DNA of 64,000 bases, taken from Liolophura sinensis (Eukaryota > Mollusca > Polyplacophora > Chitonida > Chitonidae). The notes under the pieces are model-generated. The model saw nothing but the letters and a program-made list of their open reading frames with translations, was not told the DNA's origin and ran no database searches. Positions within the stretch are counted from its first letter, which is position 1, and every line of letters begins with the position of its first letter. The stretch lies in NCBI RefSeq assembly GCF_032854445.1, contig NC_088299.1, positions 17,167,608-17,231,607 of the forward strand. Reading direction: 5' to 3'. Of the stretch, positions 1 through 12,272 are shown in pieces. A program made the translations under genes and the position numbers.

Positions 1-183
1 TTCAATTCCCTGTTATTTAATGACTGTAACATTTTCCTTTCAATTCTCGAAGACCTTGCCGTCAGCCGCCATGCACTGATGAATACATAAGTAATTATTA
101 TTATTAAATATATTTATAATTTCACGCTTATTGCGCTGCACAACAACATTCAGTTTACTTTAAGACTTGCCGTCATCGTGACC

Positions 184-3100
184 ATGCGGTGTTGTAACAT
201 CCTAGGTAATACTTCCTTCTTCGTCCATATTTTGGTCGTTCTCTTCGGTATTGGCTCCTGGGTGGACATCAATGGGGTCTGGGTGGAGCTGCCCATCTTG
301 GTAGAGCACCTGCCCGAGGGGTGGAACCTGGGCTCCTACCTCATCATCATCATCCAGGTGGCAAACATCGGACCCCTGCTCTACATTGTTGGCCATCTGC
401 TGGCACCTCGAATCATCTCGGAGAGGCCTGTGATCGTCATCGTACTGTTCGTGAATGCAGCAGCCTGCTTGCTACTAGCCTTTTTATGGAAATGGACGAC
501 AGAAATCGGTGGAGAAGAGCACAGTACATCGTTACTCGTCCTCAACTTCTTCCTAGCCATGGGGGACTGCACCACCTCTATCGTTTTCCTTACATATATG
601 TCCTTCTTCAAGGCACCCTACATGGCGTCTTACTTCATAGGGACTGGACTAAGCGCCTTGCTGCCCAGCCTTGTGGCGATTGGACAGGGTATAGGAGTCA
701 TGACCTGCAGAAATGCCTCGTATACCAATACCACAAAACTAAACGATGGTACCTGGTTGAACATCACTAGTTACTTCATACGGCCGGAATACCTCCCACC
801 GAGGTTTCCACCCAGAGACTTTTTCCTGTTTCTCTTTGTGATGGTGAGTATATCTTTTGTGTCATTCACATTACTGAACTTCCATCCTTACTGTAAACGT
901 GAACAGGTGATTCCTGTCACAGAGGCACCGAAGGGAAGTACGGAGGATAGTTTGAGTCTGTCTCGTACTAAGGATGTGCTCAATCTTGATAGAGTCAACC
1001 CCTCATCCACCACTGACAACTCGAAAGGGATTTCCATCACCAATGAAAGTCTGAAAGAGAAACTCAGTGATATGCGAACAAAAACGAGGACCTTGATCAT
1101 TATAAGCAGAGGTGAATTCGGGTTTCTTTTGATGCTGACAGCCTGGGTTCACGGGCTGTGGTTTGGTGCTTTACTCTCCGTACAGCCTTACGCCTGTCTC
1201 CCGTACGGTAATGACACGTACCATCTAGCCGTGACGCTGGCTCAGATTGCTTCCCCCCTGGCCTGTTTTTTGGTTTTTTTTCGTGGAAGTCAAGTCCAAG
1301 TGCACCCTCGCCTTCCTGGCGCTATTGTCTTCGCTGGTTGCCGCTTATATCTTCGTGCAGGCTTCCCTTGGACCCGAGGCCATCCTCGTCGGAAAGCCAT
1401 CGGGAGACGCTCTGGCGGTATGTTTGCTTTATTGTAACTATTAATGTTGTGAATGGAGGGTAGAGCTTTCGATGTATGAACATGAAGCCAGTATCAAAAT
1501 AAACTAGGTCAGTTATGGAAGCCGTAAGAGGACATCTCGCTACCTCGCTGTCTCGCATCTCTAACTTGCTGCCTCGCATCCCTACCTCGCTACTTCGTTA
1601 CCTCGCTTTGGTACCTCGTTACCCCGCTTTGCTACTTTGTTACCTCGCTGCCTTGCCCTGTATTACAAAGGCCGAGGATGTCCTCTATCGGCTTCCATAG
1701 TCAGCAGAATCAGCTACGAAATAGTTGCACATACTACTGTTCCTTTGTTTTCTTGCTTTGATTCACATTTAGCTTTGGGCATACAAGCAGTTACAGTGTC
1801 ATGATGATCTCAATACTGACATAATTCTGCATCAATGAAACGCCACGACGAAGACAACAGATATTACGTCATGACATCCCCCAGTCACAATATACCGACA
1901 TGGGGCCCATCTGTACTTCACTGTACACTGCATGACAAGCCACACACTATAAGCGTGAATGCATGAGTATGACTAAGCGCTACTTCGGCACTATTGCAAA
2001 AATATCGTGACGAGATCATGTTTAAACCAGGAAACACTCGAGAATTTCGTATTCCACGTATAAAGCCCCGTTCACACTTCATCGAATTTTTTGCAAATCG
2101 TTACAAATTGACGTCGTAATGGAATCATGTTTGCATCTGTGGTCTTTCGTATTGATTGTGAGTTTTCGTAATAAATTTGTTTTCTATTTTTTATGCTGAC
2201 GAAAATTTCAAAAAGTTCAAAAATTTTGTAACTGGACGTAATTTAGTAATTATTCGTAAGTATTTGTAAAAGTTTCGTAAATATTCGCGAAGGTGTCGAT
2301 TGCAGTGGTAAATGTAAGGTAATGGTGGCGATTCTCCAAATCAGTCGATCAAGGCAGAATAGGTACTTGCGAATGAATACGAAATAGCGATACAATAGAA
2401 GTGAAGTGCTTATCATTTATGAATTTCCCCGATTTTCTTGTACCTTTTTCGCCCTTTTTCACGAAAATTCAATTTCAATTTCAAATCATTTGCAGATTTC
2501 CCGAACCTTTTTGCAACTTATTCGTGACTGTAGAAATTCTGCACGATGCAACCTTATATGAACCTTACGTCGTAAAGGTTCGGCACAGCATTCGGTATTC
2601 ATAATACCGACACGCATTTCCAGAAACAACAAAACAACATTTCTCAAAGAAATATGTAAGACATCATTATATAAATGATAAATAAAGACGGTATTATGTA
2701 AGAGAGAAGTCTGCAGTGATACACAGAGAACTGTCGATATTCTAGGTGAGACATCGAAATCAAACTCGTATATAATGAATACTTTCCAGGTCGTGTAAAA
2801 ATAGAGGTATCAATTATATTATAAATTTATATTCTCCTTATTAACCAACATGTTCTGCTCACTGTAGGATTTAAAAATCATAGAGTGAAGGAGTTTTTAT
2901 CATTGTCACACTAAGATTTTAGTCAATGACTGTAAAATTGTTACATTTTACAATGAATCTAACAAATGCTACAGCGCGGAAAATGTGTACGCCACATGCA
3001 GCACCTTTTGGCATATTAATGTCCGGATAATTAACAACTTCAAAATTGTTATTATCTCTCTTGTTTCAGTCTTATATCATAAGATTTAATTATTTTTAAG

Positions 3101-5076
3101 TACTGTCCTGTGAGATCTCGTCTTCTTATTCTCATAGACCTTCGGCATACTTAATGAGTTTTGCACTGACTCTGATATATGTTATTTAGAAAGTGCTGAA
3201 TAAACGCTAAAATGAACGACAAAAATTGTATTTGAGGAGGCGAATGTGGTTTCGGCCGAGACGGTATATACTACTGTCTGACATAATTTGTGATTTGTCA
3301 TTAAATATGACACGGCTTGTAAATCAACAGTTTACGTCTGTGGTATGACACGGCTTGTATGATACGGACCGTATACAAACCTGCCCCTCAATTAACACTG
3401 TATGAAATGACCTTTTAGCGACGCGTAACTATATCCTTGTAAACGATCTCAAAATGACGTCTTATGCAGTAGTTCTGTGTTATCATATGTCACTTTATGG
3501 TGTGAATGGGTAAAGGCTGAGTCACAACTTAGGCTGCGCGATCTGATTACAACGTGCTTGATTGGATAAAATTCTCAAGATGGCTTCCACGACTCACATC
3601 ATCCATTTGTACTGTTAACATTTTGTTCTGCATATTATTGGGTGAAATTTCATTAAAATGATAAAGTATGGCACTTTTTAGAAAGCTTGAGTATCCTGCT
3701 TTCGACTGAAATATGTTTTAGCCAGGCGCTGTCTTATCCTTTAACAAGCGATGCGTGAAATCCACATTGTAATCCACACCACTTCATGTTTAAACATTGA
3801 AAGGTTCTTTTTTGTATTATACACACTATTTTGCTGTCACACAAGAACACGTAGGAAAGAATCTCAGTAACGCTTTTATTGATTGATTTATTTAGGTGGC
3901 GTTTTACGCCGTACTCAAGAATATTTCACTTATACGACGGCGGCCAAAATTATGGTGAGAGTAAACCGGGCGAAAAAACCGGGCAGATGGTCGTGGAGAA
4001 AGCCTCTAGCCCCACATTAAGTGGAATTATAAACATTCGTATCTGATGAAAACATACAGCCATAGATCTGTTGGCTGCTTCTCTCGTACATGTTACCAGC
4101 TTTATTTACTATATATGTATTATTTCTTACATATATTCCTTTGGGAACTGCTATTTTATGATGTTTTGGGCCTAGTCCCTTTGAATGTAATGCTGCCATA
4201 TGTTAACTGTGAGGTCAATACAACATTTTTAGTCATTCTGAACTAGTGAGGTATGATAAATTGTAATTGACACCACTGTATCATTGACCTAATTCTGCTT
4301 AAGCGATGGTTCTAGGGGGAGAGGGTGTACTTTCCTACCAAGCATTTACAAGAACATTTAGAGTTAAACCCTATGTGAAATGAGGTAAATTCACAAGATG
4401 CGGTATTTCACCGGTTTTGTGTGACCATTTTGCAGATCTGGGTTAGCTCTCTATGCTGTAGTTTTTTATATTATATTTCTACATATATAAAGTAAGGAAA
4501 TAGGTGGAGTTCACGTATCGAGAAGCAGTCAACACTTCACTGATTACGGAAATACGCAAGGCTTGTTCTTGTGACTGAATTTAAGGCTAAAAAGTCTATC
4601 TTACAAACGGAGGTAAGCTCTAATAAACACACTGACGATCGTAGGATGGTATCTATTTTTTGAGTACACGCAACAACCCAAGTTTGTATGATGAGATCCG
4701 GGCCACCGAGGGTGGAAATCTGAAGATGGGGAGCCAAGATAATTAATGTTAAGGTGATTCTGATTCTGATTAACTTCAAAGACTAATTATTTTGCTCTGC
4801 CTTTCTCCTGCGCTCTGCCTGTGTTAAATTGCTTTGAGGATTGACTGCATTCATGTATATTTGTTGTACTTTCAGATAATAAGCCAAGTACTCGCTGCTG
4901 GACTGACCTCTTACACTAGGGTTTCCATAGCGACGGTGTGTAATGGTGAAAGCCGGCGCGCTATGATGTGGTATGGTGTCGTCACACTGATTGGCTCTGT
5001 GGTGGGCAGTGTCATCGTGTTTCTACTCATTAACGTGTTCCGGGTGTTCCGCTCCGCCCCGCCCTGCTCGATCTAG
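184..5076 (+). CDS. SLC52A: SLC52-family riboflavin transporter, copy 1 (one frame break)
   Basis: Two exons: 184-1417 and 4876-5076, joined in phase 0 (GCG before GTATGT; TTTCAG before ATA). The start is the first ATG (ACCATGC); an earlier in-frame GTG at 178 is not needed. The product would be about 477 residues, close to the 448-469 of human SLC52A proteins. Family signatures seen: GSWVDINGVWVELPILVE near the N-terminus, WNLGSYL, QVANIGPL, and LSVQPYACLPYG with ASPLACFL in the C-terminal half. Hydrophobic segments fit the family's roughly eleven membrane spans at the plasma membrane; the known role is cellular riboflavin uptake. Oddity: at a run of eight T near 1273-1281 the frame shifts. 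Everything before reads in frame 1 and everything after (VEVKSKCTLAFLALL up to the donor) in frame 2, so the spliced length is one base too long. Seven T would restore a match to copy 2. This is either a sequencing indel or a recent pseudogenising change. Confidence 0.88.
1514..1699. mobile_element. Foldback element made of TACCTCGCT repeats
   Basis: The ends are inverted repeats: ATGGAAGCCG followed by AGAGGACATC on the left (from 1515), and GATGTCCTCT with CGGCTTCCAT on the right (to 1698). Between them lie about fifteen degenerate 9-11 bp units of the type TACCTCGCT. The same ends and the same core units recur at 49600-50359 in an intron of another gene, so this is a dispersed family and not a local satellite. 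No coding capacity; class unknown. Confidence 0.6.
3874..4012 (-). mobile_element. Truncated tRNA-derived SINE
   Basis: On the plus strand this reads from the A/T-rich tail (TTTATTGATTGATTTATTTA) into TTTTACGCCGTACTCAAGAA, ATACGACGGCGGCC and a degenerate GGTCGTGG part. It matches the copies at 5264, 12029, 40657, 53683 and 57980 but lacks the tRNA-like head, so it is 5'-truncated on the minus strand. Confidence 0.75.
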
Positions 5077-5263
5077 AGGTCCACATATACACCGGAAGTG
5101 GTATGGCACGGCATAAGACGTACTGCGAAAGTTACTCTCTCTAAAACATACTCCTTAAAACACATGCACAGTTCTCTACTTTCGCTTTACATCATTCCCA
5201 TCATTAACAACATGTGTACAAATATCTTGAACAATGGCGAGGTTACTGGGGGTGATGAGACAG

Positions 5264-5402
5264 ATTTATTGATTTATTTATTGATTTGATTGTTATTTTA
5301 CGCCGTACTCAAGAATATTTTACCTATACGACGGCGGCCAGTATTATGGTGGGTGGAAACCGGGCACAGCCCGGGGAAACCCACGACCATCCGCAGGTTG
5401 TG
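5264..5402 (-). mobile_element. 5'-truncated SINE in the 3' UTR of copy 1, with target-site duplication
   Basis: Carries the TTTTACGCCGTACTCAAGAA and TACGACGGCGGCCAGTATTA core of the window's main SINE family. It is flanked by GGTGATGAGACAG (5251-5263) and GGTGATAAGACAG (5403-5415), a 13 bp duplication with one mismatch. The matching 3' UTR of transporter copy 2 has one such motif (GGTGATGAGGCAG) and no SINE, so copy 2 serves as the empty site. The insertion followed the gene duplication. Confidence 0.85.
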
Positions 5403-5794
5403 GGTGATAAGACAGGGAGACATTTCAGGAAACACAAAACTTTGTTTCTAATAATACTTTATACACCTGCGTTCTCTTCATTTAAAGTGGGACATGTAAG
5501 GAGCATGACTGAAAATATACCCCGAAACTGCTCTGCTGAGCACACAGCCTGCCCACGAACCCTTCGAAAGGCTCCCCGAATTGAATTGTCCATACAACGA
5601 AAACTGTACATTATTATGTCTGTAAATATCTGGCCTCTTTTGATGAGGGCATTTACGGAAAATGAATTTTCACTCAAGGACTCTGTTGATAGTGTTGACC
5701 GAATCGATAATATTACATACACTAGAACTGTATATTGAAGAGGGTAGTTTTGTATCTCTAAAGCTGAATTTCTCTTTACGAATGTACGTGTATC

Positions 5795-5800
5795 AATAAA
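5795..5800 (+). terminator. Likely poly(A) signal of transporter copy 1
   Basis: AATAAA about 720 bases after the stop. Subtracting the SINE and its duplicated site leaves about 570 bases, close to the 550 between the copy 2 stop and its own AATAAA at 10988. The position match supports it; no cleavage data. Confidence 0.4.
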
Positions 5801-7244
5801 GAAATCTGTAAAACTCATACTTGATAGAATTTATGAATAAGGACTAGTAAAATCGTATTTTAAGCGAAAGAAAATAATACAATACTTGTACTGGGCACCT
5901 GCACTAAAACAACTTTTTCGCATAATGGTTTATCGGGACCTATATAGGGCGCACGCAGTTCGATGGCATTACAAGGGCATCCACTCATGGCCGAGCTCTG
6001 GAGAATATTATCACGATCTAAACAGTGAATCAAAAGCATGTACCCCCCAAAACTGGGTTGAACATTTAAAAAGATATTTGCTCAATCGTTGTGAAATTTT
6101 ACTCACAGTATTTCAGACATCAAGTCAACACACTGTAGCGCGGATTACCATCTAGATACATATGTGCTCCAATGAGCATGCGCAAATGCGTAATCGGTTG
6201 GATTTTGAAAATTTTATCTTGCTAAATGTCAAACAATTGTTTTGGGGGTAACTTACTTTTGATGCACTGTTTACTTTGATTAATTGACTGATTCGTTGAT
6301 GATTACCACCATGCTCAAGAGTTTTTCACTTATACGATGACGGCTATTATATTAATGGAGGAAGCCAAAGTATGGTAAACCATCGACCTAAGAAAGTAAT
6401 GACTAAGAAAATGTAACGTACCTACATGAACACGAACAACATGCATATTGGTGAACGTGGAAGCTGCGTTAAGGCCATGCGAACGTCATCGAACGCTAAT
6501 CGATCGAGGGAATCTACCCCCCCCCCCCCCCCTTCTCAAGGCTGGGTTTAAACCTGCGCACCTTGCATGTTGTAGTTCTTGAAAGGATAACACCTTTAAC
6601 CACTTTTAACTACTTGACCATTGGTACCTTTAACCACTTTTAACTACTGTATCACTGACACCTTTAACCACTTGTAACTACTGGACCACTGACACCTTTA
6701 ACCACTTGTAACTACAGGACCACTCACACCTTTAACCACTTGTAGCCACTGGACCACTGATAACATTTAAACATTTTTAACTACTGGACCACTGACATGT
6801 TTAACCAATTTTAACTATTGGACCACTGACACCTTTAACTAATTTAACTACTGGACCACTGACACCTTTGTTTGAAAATTTGAAAATCACACCAATATTT
6901 TGGTGTAGGTGCATCATCCACGCGCTTGTTATGTGGCAGACTTCCTTTTATTTCGTAGAGCAGACCGGGCGACCTATACTTTGAGGCCTATACATTTGAC
7001 CTGGTACATATAGGGCCTATAACAGAATGCCCTCATTACTGACCTCTTGTGAAGATTTATCGTGACTGTGAGTGAGATTAACAGATAAAGGTGCATGTCA
7101 CTGTACCCAAGGCAGTTGTGTTGTTATTTGTCTCTTAGAACACCGCGTGATGATAAAACAATGGCTTTCTGTTTATGGTGAAGAAATGTCTTATTATTAT
7201 AATTAGCAGCAAAACATGGATAATTTCAATGAAGAACTGACTGG
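5801..7244. other. Spacer between the two transporter genes
   Basis: Holds a degenerate SINE remnant (about 6280-6390, with CTCAAGAGTTTTTCACTTAT and a decayed tail), an 18-base C run near 6515-6532, the tandem array at 6583-6865, and the presumed promoter and 5' UTR of copy 2. No TATA box convincing enough to call. Confidence 0.6.
6583..6865. repeat. 34 bp minisatellite, about eight units
   Basis: Units read approximately ACACCTTTAACCACTT then TTAACTACTGGACCACTG, with substitutions and a few indels. It lies about 380 bases upstream of the copy 2 start codon. Confidence 0.9.
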
Positions 7245-10200
7245 ATGAAGGACAAAATGTTTTCCAGGATGAATTTCTGGCGTAAGTTAGAGCCAAGGTG
7301 TGCACTGGTTCATGTGCTTGTTTGCTTGTTTGGATGTGGAACATGGATAACGATAACTGGGGTTTGGGTGGAGATGCCCATACTGGTGGAATACCTGCCG
7401 GAGTCCTGGGATTTAGGCGCTTACCTCAGCGTAGTAATACAGCTTGCCAATGTCGGGCCGCTTGTCTACTCTCTAGTTCACATACTCTATCCCAACTTTC
7501 TGTCTGAAAAGTGCATAGTTTATCTGATAGTTGGCACTGGAATCGCCACAAGCGCTCTGCTAGCTGTCTTTTGGAAAGAGACAACAGTCGTTGCTGGCAA
7601 ACCACACAGCACAGCACTTCTGGTGCTTCAGTTTTTCTCGGCGATGGCAAACAGTACCTCGTCAGTGGTGTTTCTTCCGTTTATGTACCTGCTGAAGCCG
7701 GTGTACTTGATGACGTTTTATGTCGGCCAGGGATTCAGTGGTTTTCTGCCAAGTATCCTCGGCCTCGCTCAAGGCAGCCGTTCTGTGACGTGTACGAATG
7801 TGTCATATTCCGTCATCACAGGCCAGGGCGCCAATCACACCATTTCCTCACTACAGCCCGTCTATCAAGCTCCGAATTTCTCACCTAGTTCTGTCTTCAG
7901 TCTTCTCTCTGCCATGTGTGGACTTTGCGGTATATCCTTCGCTCTTCTTAACCATCTTCCCATTTGCAAGTCACAGCACGTCAACTACGACCTGAAGACA
8001 TCACCGACGAAGAAATCACCGTCGTCTGAGAAAACAGCCTTAATCGCAACGTCTAAACCAAACACATACAATGTCAAATGGAGAAAGAACGATGCTGAGT
8101 GCATAGAGGAAATTGGTAAACTGTCAGAACACACTCTGTCAGGAACTGAATCTGCCGTTTTACTGGTAGCTGTAGGTTGGGTGAAAGCCATGGAGAACGG
8201 ATTGATACCTGCTCTTCAGTCTTATGCCTTCTTGCCGTACGGGATGGAGCCTTACTCTCTGGCTATTGATTTGGCTTACATTGCTGATCCTTCCGTCTGT
8301 TTTCTGGCTTCTTTCTTTCCCCCAAAGACTCCACGGACCTTAGTTCTGCTGACTCTTCTCGCTACCCTCTGCATGAGCTACATCGTTATGCTTGCCTCTC
8401 TTAGTCCTTCTCCGCCCCTGAGCGATTGGAAAGTCGGCGAGGTGCTAGCTGTAAGTTTGTAAGTCTTAATACGGACTTTCATACAAGTCGCAGCTAACTT
8501 TTACGCCTATAGTTTGTTTGATGGTGTATCATATAACGTCATAAGTATGTCCAAATTTTATATTTAGCAATTAAGCTCAATTTTTCATGCAATCGTAAGT
8601 CGCCCAAGGGCAGCAGCAAACTGAGTGTGAATTTATGGGGACGTGTTATTAATTGCCTTTTTACTTGACTTGTTCGAGTTTGCGAACTCGACTGCGGCGA
8701 GAACAATGCTTCAGTTGACAACATCAGATGGTATTCTGACAGGTGATAATGGTGTATCATGGTACAGGTAGCCTGACAGGTGATAATGGTGTATCATGGT
8801 ACAGGTAATCTGACAGGTGATAATGGTGTATCATGGTACAGGTAATCTGACAGGTGATAATGGTGTATCATGTTATAGGTAATCTGACAGGTGATAATGG
8901 TGTATTTTGTTACAGGTAGTCTCACAGGTGATAATGGTGTATTATGTTACAGGTAGTCTGACAGGTGATAATAGTGTATTATGTTATAGGTAATGTGACA
9001 GGTGATAATGGTGTATTATGTTACAGGTAATCTGAGAGGTGATAATGGCGTATTATGTTATAGGTAATCTGACAGGTGATAATGGTGTATTATGTTACAG
9101 GTAATCTGACAGGTAATAATGGTGTATTATGTTACAGGTAATCTGAGAGGTGATAATGGTGTATCATGTGACAGGTAATCTGACAGGTGTCAATGGTGTA
9201 TTATGTTACAGGTAATCTGACAGGTGTCAATGGTATATCATGTTACAGGTAATCTGACAGGTGATAGTTGAGTATTATGTTACAGGTAATCTGACAGGTA
9301 ATAATGGTGTATTATGTTATAGGTAATGTGACAGGTGATAATGGTTTATCATGTTACAGGTAGTCTGACAGGTGATAATGGTGTATTATGTTACAGGTAA
9401 TTTGACAGGTTGATAATGGTGTATCATGTTACAGGTAATCTGACAGGTGATAATGGTGTATTTTGTAAGAGGTAATCTTACAGGTGATAATGGTGTATTA
9501 TGTTGTAGGTAATCTGACAGGTGATAATGGTGTATTTTGTAAGAGGTAATCTTACAGGTGATAATGGTGTATTATGTTATTGGTAATCTGACAGGTTATA
9601 ATGGTGTATTATGTTATAGGTAATCTGACAGGTGATAATGGTGTATTATGTTACAGGTAGTCTGACAGGTGATAATGGTTTATTATGTTATAGGTAATCT
9701 GACAGGTGATAATGGTGTATTATGTTACAGGTAGTCTGAGAGGTGATAATGGTGTATTATGTTGTAGGCATTCTGACAGGTGATAATGGTGTATTATGTT
9801 ACAGGTAGTCTGACAGGTAATAATGGTGTATTATGTTACAGGTAATCTGAGAGGTGATAATGGTGTATTATGTTATTGGTAATCTGAGAGGTGATAATGG
9901 TGTATTATGTTACAGGTAATCTGAGAGGTGATAATGGTGTATTATGTTACAGGTAGTCTGACAGGTTATAATGGTGTATCATGTTATAGGTAATCTGACA
10001 GGTGATAACGGTGTATTATGTTATAGGTGATCTGACAGGTTATAATGGTGTATTATGTTACAGGTAATCTGAGAGGTGATAATGGCGTATTATGTTATAG
10101 GTAATCTGACAGGTGATAATGGTGTATTATGTTATAGGTAATCTGACCGGTGATAATGGTGTATTATGTTGTAGGTATTCTGACAGGTGATAATGGTGTA

Positions 10201-10439
10201 TTATGTTACAGGTAATGTCTCAAGTGTTAACTACAAGCTTCCTCACCTACGCTAAGGTGTCCATAGCCCGAGTGTTCCGCGAGGAGGGGAAGCGTTCATT
10301 GTTCTGGTGCGGACTGGCATCTCAGGCCGGGGCTTTCAGCGGAGCCGCCATCATGTTTGTTCTCGTCAGCGTTCTGGAAATTTTCGAAAAAGCCCCAAAC
10401 TGTTCTGCTGCGAACATTGCTCTACCCGAGGGAATGTAG
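7245..10439 (+). CDS. SLC52A: SLC52-family riboflavin transporter, copy 2 (intact)
   Basis: Exons 7245-8450 and 10212-10439, phase 0 (GCT before GTAAGT; TTACAG before GTAATG), give 477 residues with no break. ATG at 7245 is used; in-frame ATGs at 7257 and 7269 are alternatives. Landmarks parallel copy 1: GTWITITGVWVEMPILVEYL, WDLGAYLSVVIQLANVGPL, NGLIPALQSYAFLPYG, and the last exon VMSQVLTTSFLTYAKVSIAR. The last part of the CDS and the 3' UTR also align with copy 1 (for example TTTGTTTCTAATAATACTTT at about 10623-10642 and at 5438-5457), so the two genes are a segmental tandem duplication that has since diverged strongly at protein level. Expected role: membrane import of riboflavin. The single intron is almost wholly a tandem array that supplies the 3' splice site. 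Confidence 0.93.
8733..10211. repeat. 37 bp minisatellite filling the intron and forming its 3' splice site
   Basis: About 40 units whose consensus is CAGGTAATCTGACAGGTG followed by ATAATGGTGTATTATGTTA. The array starts about 280 bases after the donor and continues without a break to the acceptor TTATGTTACAG at 10201-10211. The first exon bases, GTAATGTCTCAAGTG, still resemble the unit's GTAATCTGACAGGTG at 11 of 15 positions. Most units therefore carry a copy of the acceptor-like TTACAG-GTAAT string, and also CAGGTGATA and CAGGTAATC donor-like strings. Confidence 0.95.
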
Positions 10440-10987
10440 TTGGACCTACGGTTCAAACAGGAGTCTATGTATACTGTTATACAGCCTGCTTGTCGCTCTC
10501 TACCCCCGCTCTACATCACTGCCACCACTAGCAAAGTTTGTACAAAAATCTTGCCGAGTTCACTGAGGTCAAGGTGATGAGGCAGAGGGTGATGTCAGGA
10601 AACATAAAATCTCTGTTTCAACCTTTGTTTCTAATAATACTTTATACAGTGTCTTAATCGAAAGTATGCACAACATTATTTTAACGAACACCTGAAACAA
10701 TTTTATTTCTAAATGATCGGGAGGCTAAGCCTTAAGAGACCTACGTGCGTCGCACAGGCCTCAGTGTCAAGCCAGCCTTGTCATGGCACGGGTGTAAAGG
10801 GAGGGTAGAGAGCGGCATATGCGCTATAAGGAGTGGGTCAGCAATGTACATTTTTCTAAAAGAATGAAAATGAATGTTGTCTTCTAATACTACATAATTA
10901 GTGCTTTGCCTTACGTCGATGTAGCCATTAACTGGTTGGGTTTCATTAGTTTGTGTCATTCACACTTTAGATTTTTGTCGGACAACC

Positions 10988-10993
10988 AATAAA
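10988..10993 (+). terminator. Likely poly(A) signal of transporter copy 2
   Basis: AATAAA about 550 bases after the stop, at a distance matching copy 1 once the SINE there is discounted. Confidence 0.4.
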
Positions 10994-12028
10994 ATAAGAA
11001 TAATTTTAAATTAACGTATATATTATTCTAATATATGCTCGTACAACGTACAACATACTTCTGATCAAAAGACTGCTTCTTTCTTGAACCATTACAATGC
11101 GGTTAATTCTCGAGTGATGTGGAGACTCCACGTGCACACTTGAAGGCAGATCCAGTCTTTCCTTGACATTTTGTTACCAGCAATCGCTTTAATTTAATTG
11201 TCAGTCACAAGATGCTTATACATTTTTATCCACGACCGTCTGGATCTATTCAGCAGCGGTATTCGTGGCGTCTGGTCCTTTGAATACACCTAGGGTAGCG
11301 TTTCTAGGACAACTGGTGGTTCGGCCACCGAGGCTAAAGTATATAACACTGTACGTAAACATTGCGGAATACAGCAGTCTTTGGGGAACGATCTTGGAAG
11401 AGAGCGTGTAATTTTCTACCATTTAAGCATTTGCATAAAATGAGAAAAAAATGCTGAAGTAAACTGACAAGAGGCTGTGTTTTACCTGTTGTATATCACC
11501 ACTTGCATATTCTCTCCACTGCTCTGGTTTCACTATTTATGCTATTTTTTTATTTAGTCTTTTATGATATTAAATATTTTATTATATTAAATCTTCTATT
11601 CTGTGACACGAAATTAAAGCTTGGTGCTGAAGTGGCCAGGTTTCAGGCCACCTAGACGTGTGAAATGGTAGTGATTTGTTATGTACTAGATATATAGCAA
11701 GTTGTATCATTTTTCTCTTCTCTTATGAGTGTCAAATTTGAATTGTCTCTGTCAACAGCGGTTCAGCACTGCAACAATGACTATGGTTAATTATGGCTAA
11801 AACTAGACTTCCTGAAGAGCGTACATATCCAGTTGAAATCTCGTATACCTCCTGTGAACGTGAGACGTGTCAGTTTACAGATATAGAGTGGTGCTGCTTT
11901 ATAATGGTTCATTGAGGATACTGTGCCAAAACCTCACGCACGTTTCCGCGTATATCACCGTCTCAAAAACCAGACAACCTTAATCCTTGGTGATCCGCTG
12001 ATCCGGGGATTATAATATAATCTTAGGT

Positions 12029-12272
12029 TTAATTGTATTGGTGTTTTACGAAGTACTCAAGAATATTTCACTTATACTGCGGCGGCCAACATTATGGAGA
12101 GAGAAAACCAGGTAGTCCCATGGAAATCCACGACCATCTGCAGGTTGATGGCGGAATTTTCCACTTACGGCGGGACAGGAAGCTAGCGTAAGCTGGATTT
12201 AAGCTCACAACCATCGCACTGGTGAGAAGCTCGTGGATCATTGCGCCTTGAACTGCTAACCACCTCGGCCTC
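12029..12272 (-). mobile_element. Full-length tRNA-derived SINE, diverged
   Basis: The plus strand runs from GGTGTTTTACGAAGTACTCA through ACTGCGGCGGCCAACATTAT and CCACGACCATCTGCAGGTTG to a head that, on the minus strand, reads GAGGCCGAGGTGGTTAG. That head resembles a tRNA 5' half with an A-box. Many substitutions against the other copies imply an older insertion. No clear target duplication. Confidence 0.8.

Larger units (their letters stand above)
1418..4875 (+). other. Intron of riboflavin transporter copy 1
   Basis: 3.46 kb intron bounded by GTATGT and TTTCAG. It contains a foldback element near its start (1514-1699) and a truncated SINE at about 3874-4012. The rest is AT-rich with short TTTCGTAA-like motifs between about 2040 and 2600. 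I see no exon in it. Confidence 0.75.

Noticed and set aside
5286-5738. 150-codon plus-strand frame
   Set aside because: Overlaps the SINE and the 3' UTR of transporter copy 1; the aligned part of copy 2 is not open, so it is not conserved.
8733-10211. CRISPR-like regular array
   Set aside because: Units abut with no unique spacers, and the setting is a eukaryotic intron. The same applies to every other array in the window.
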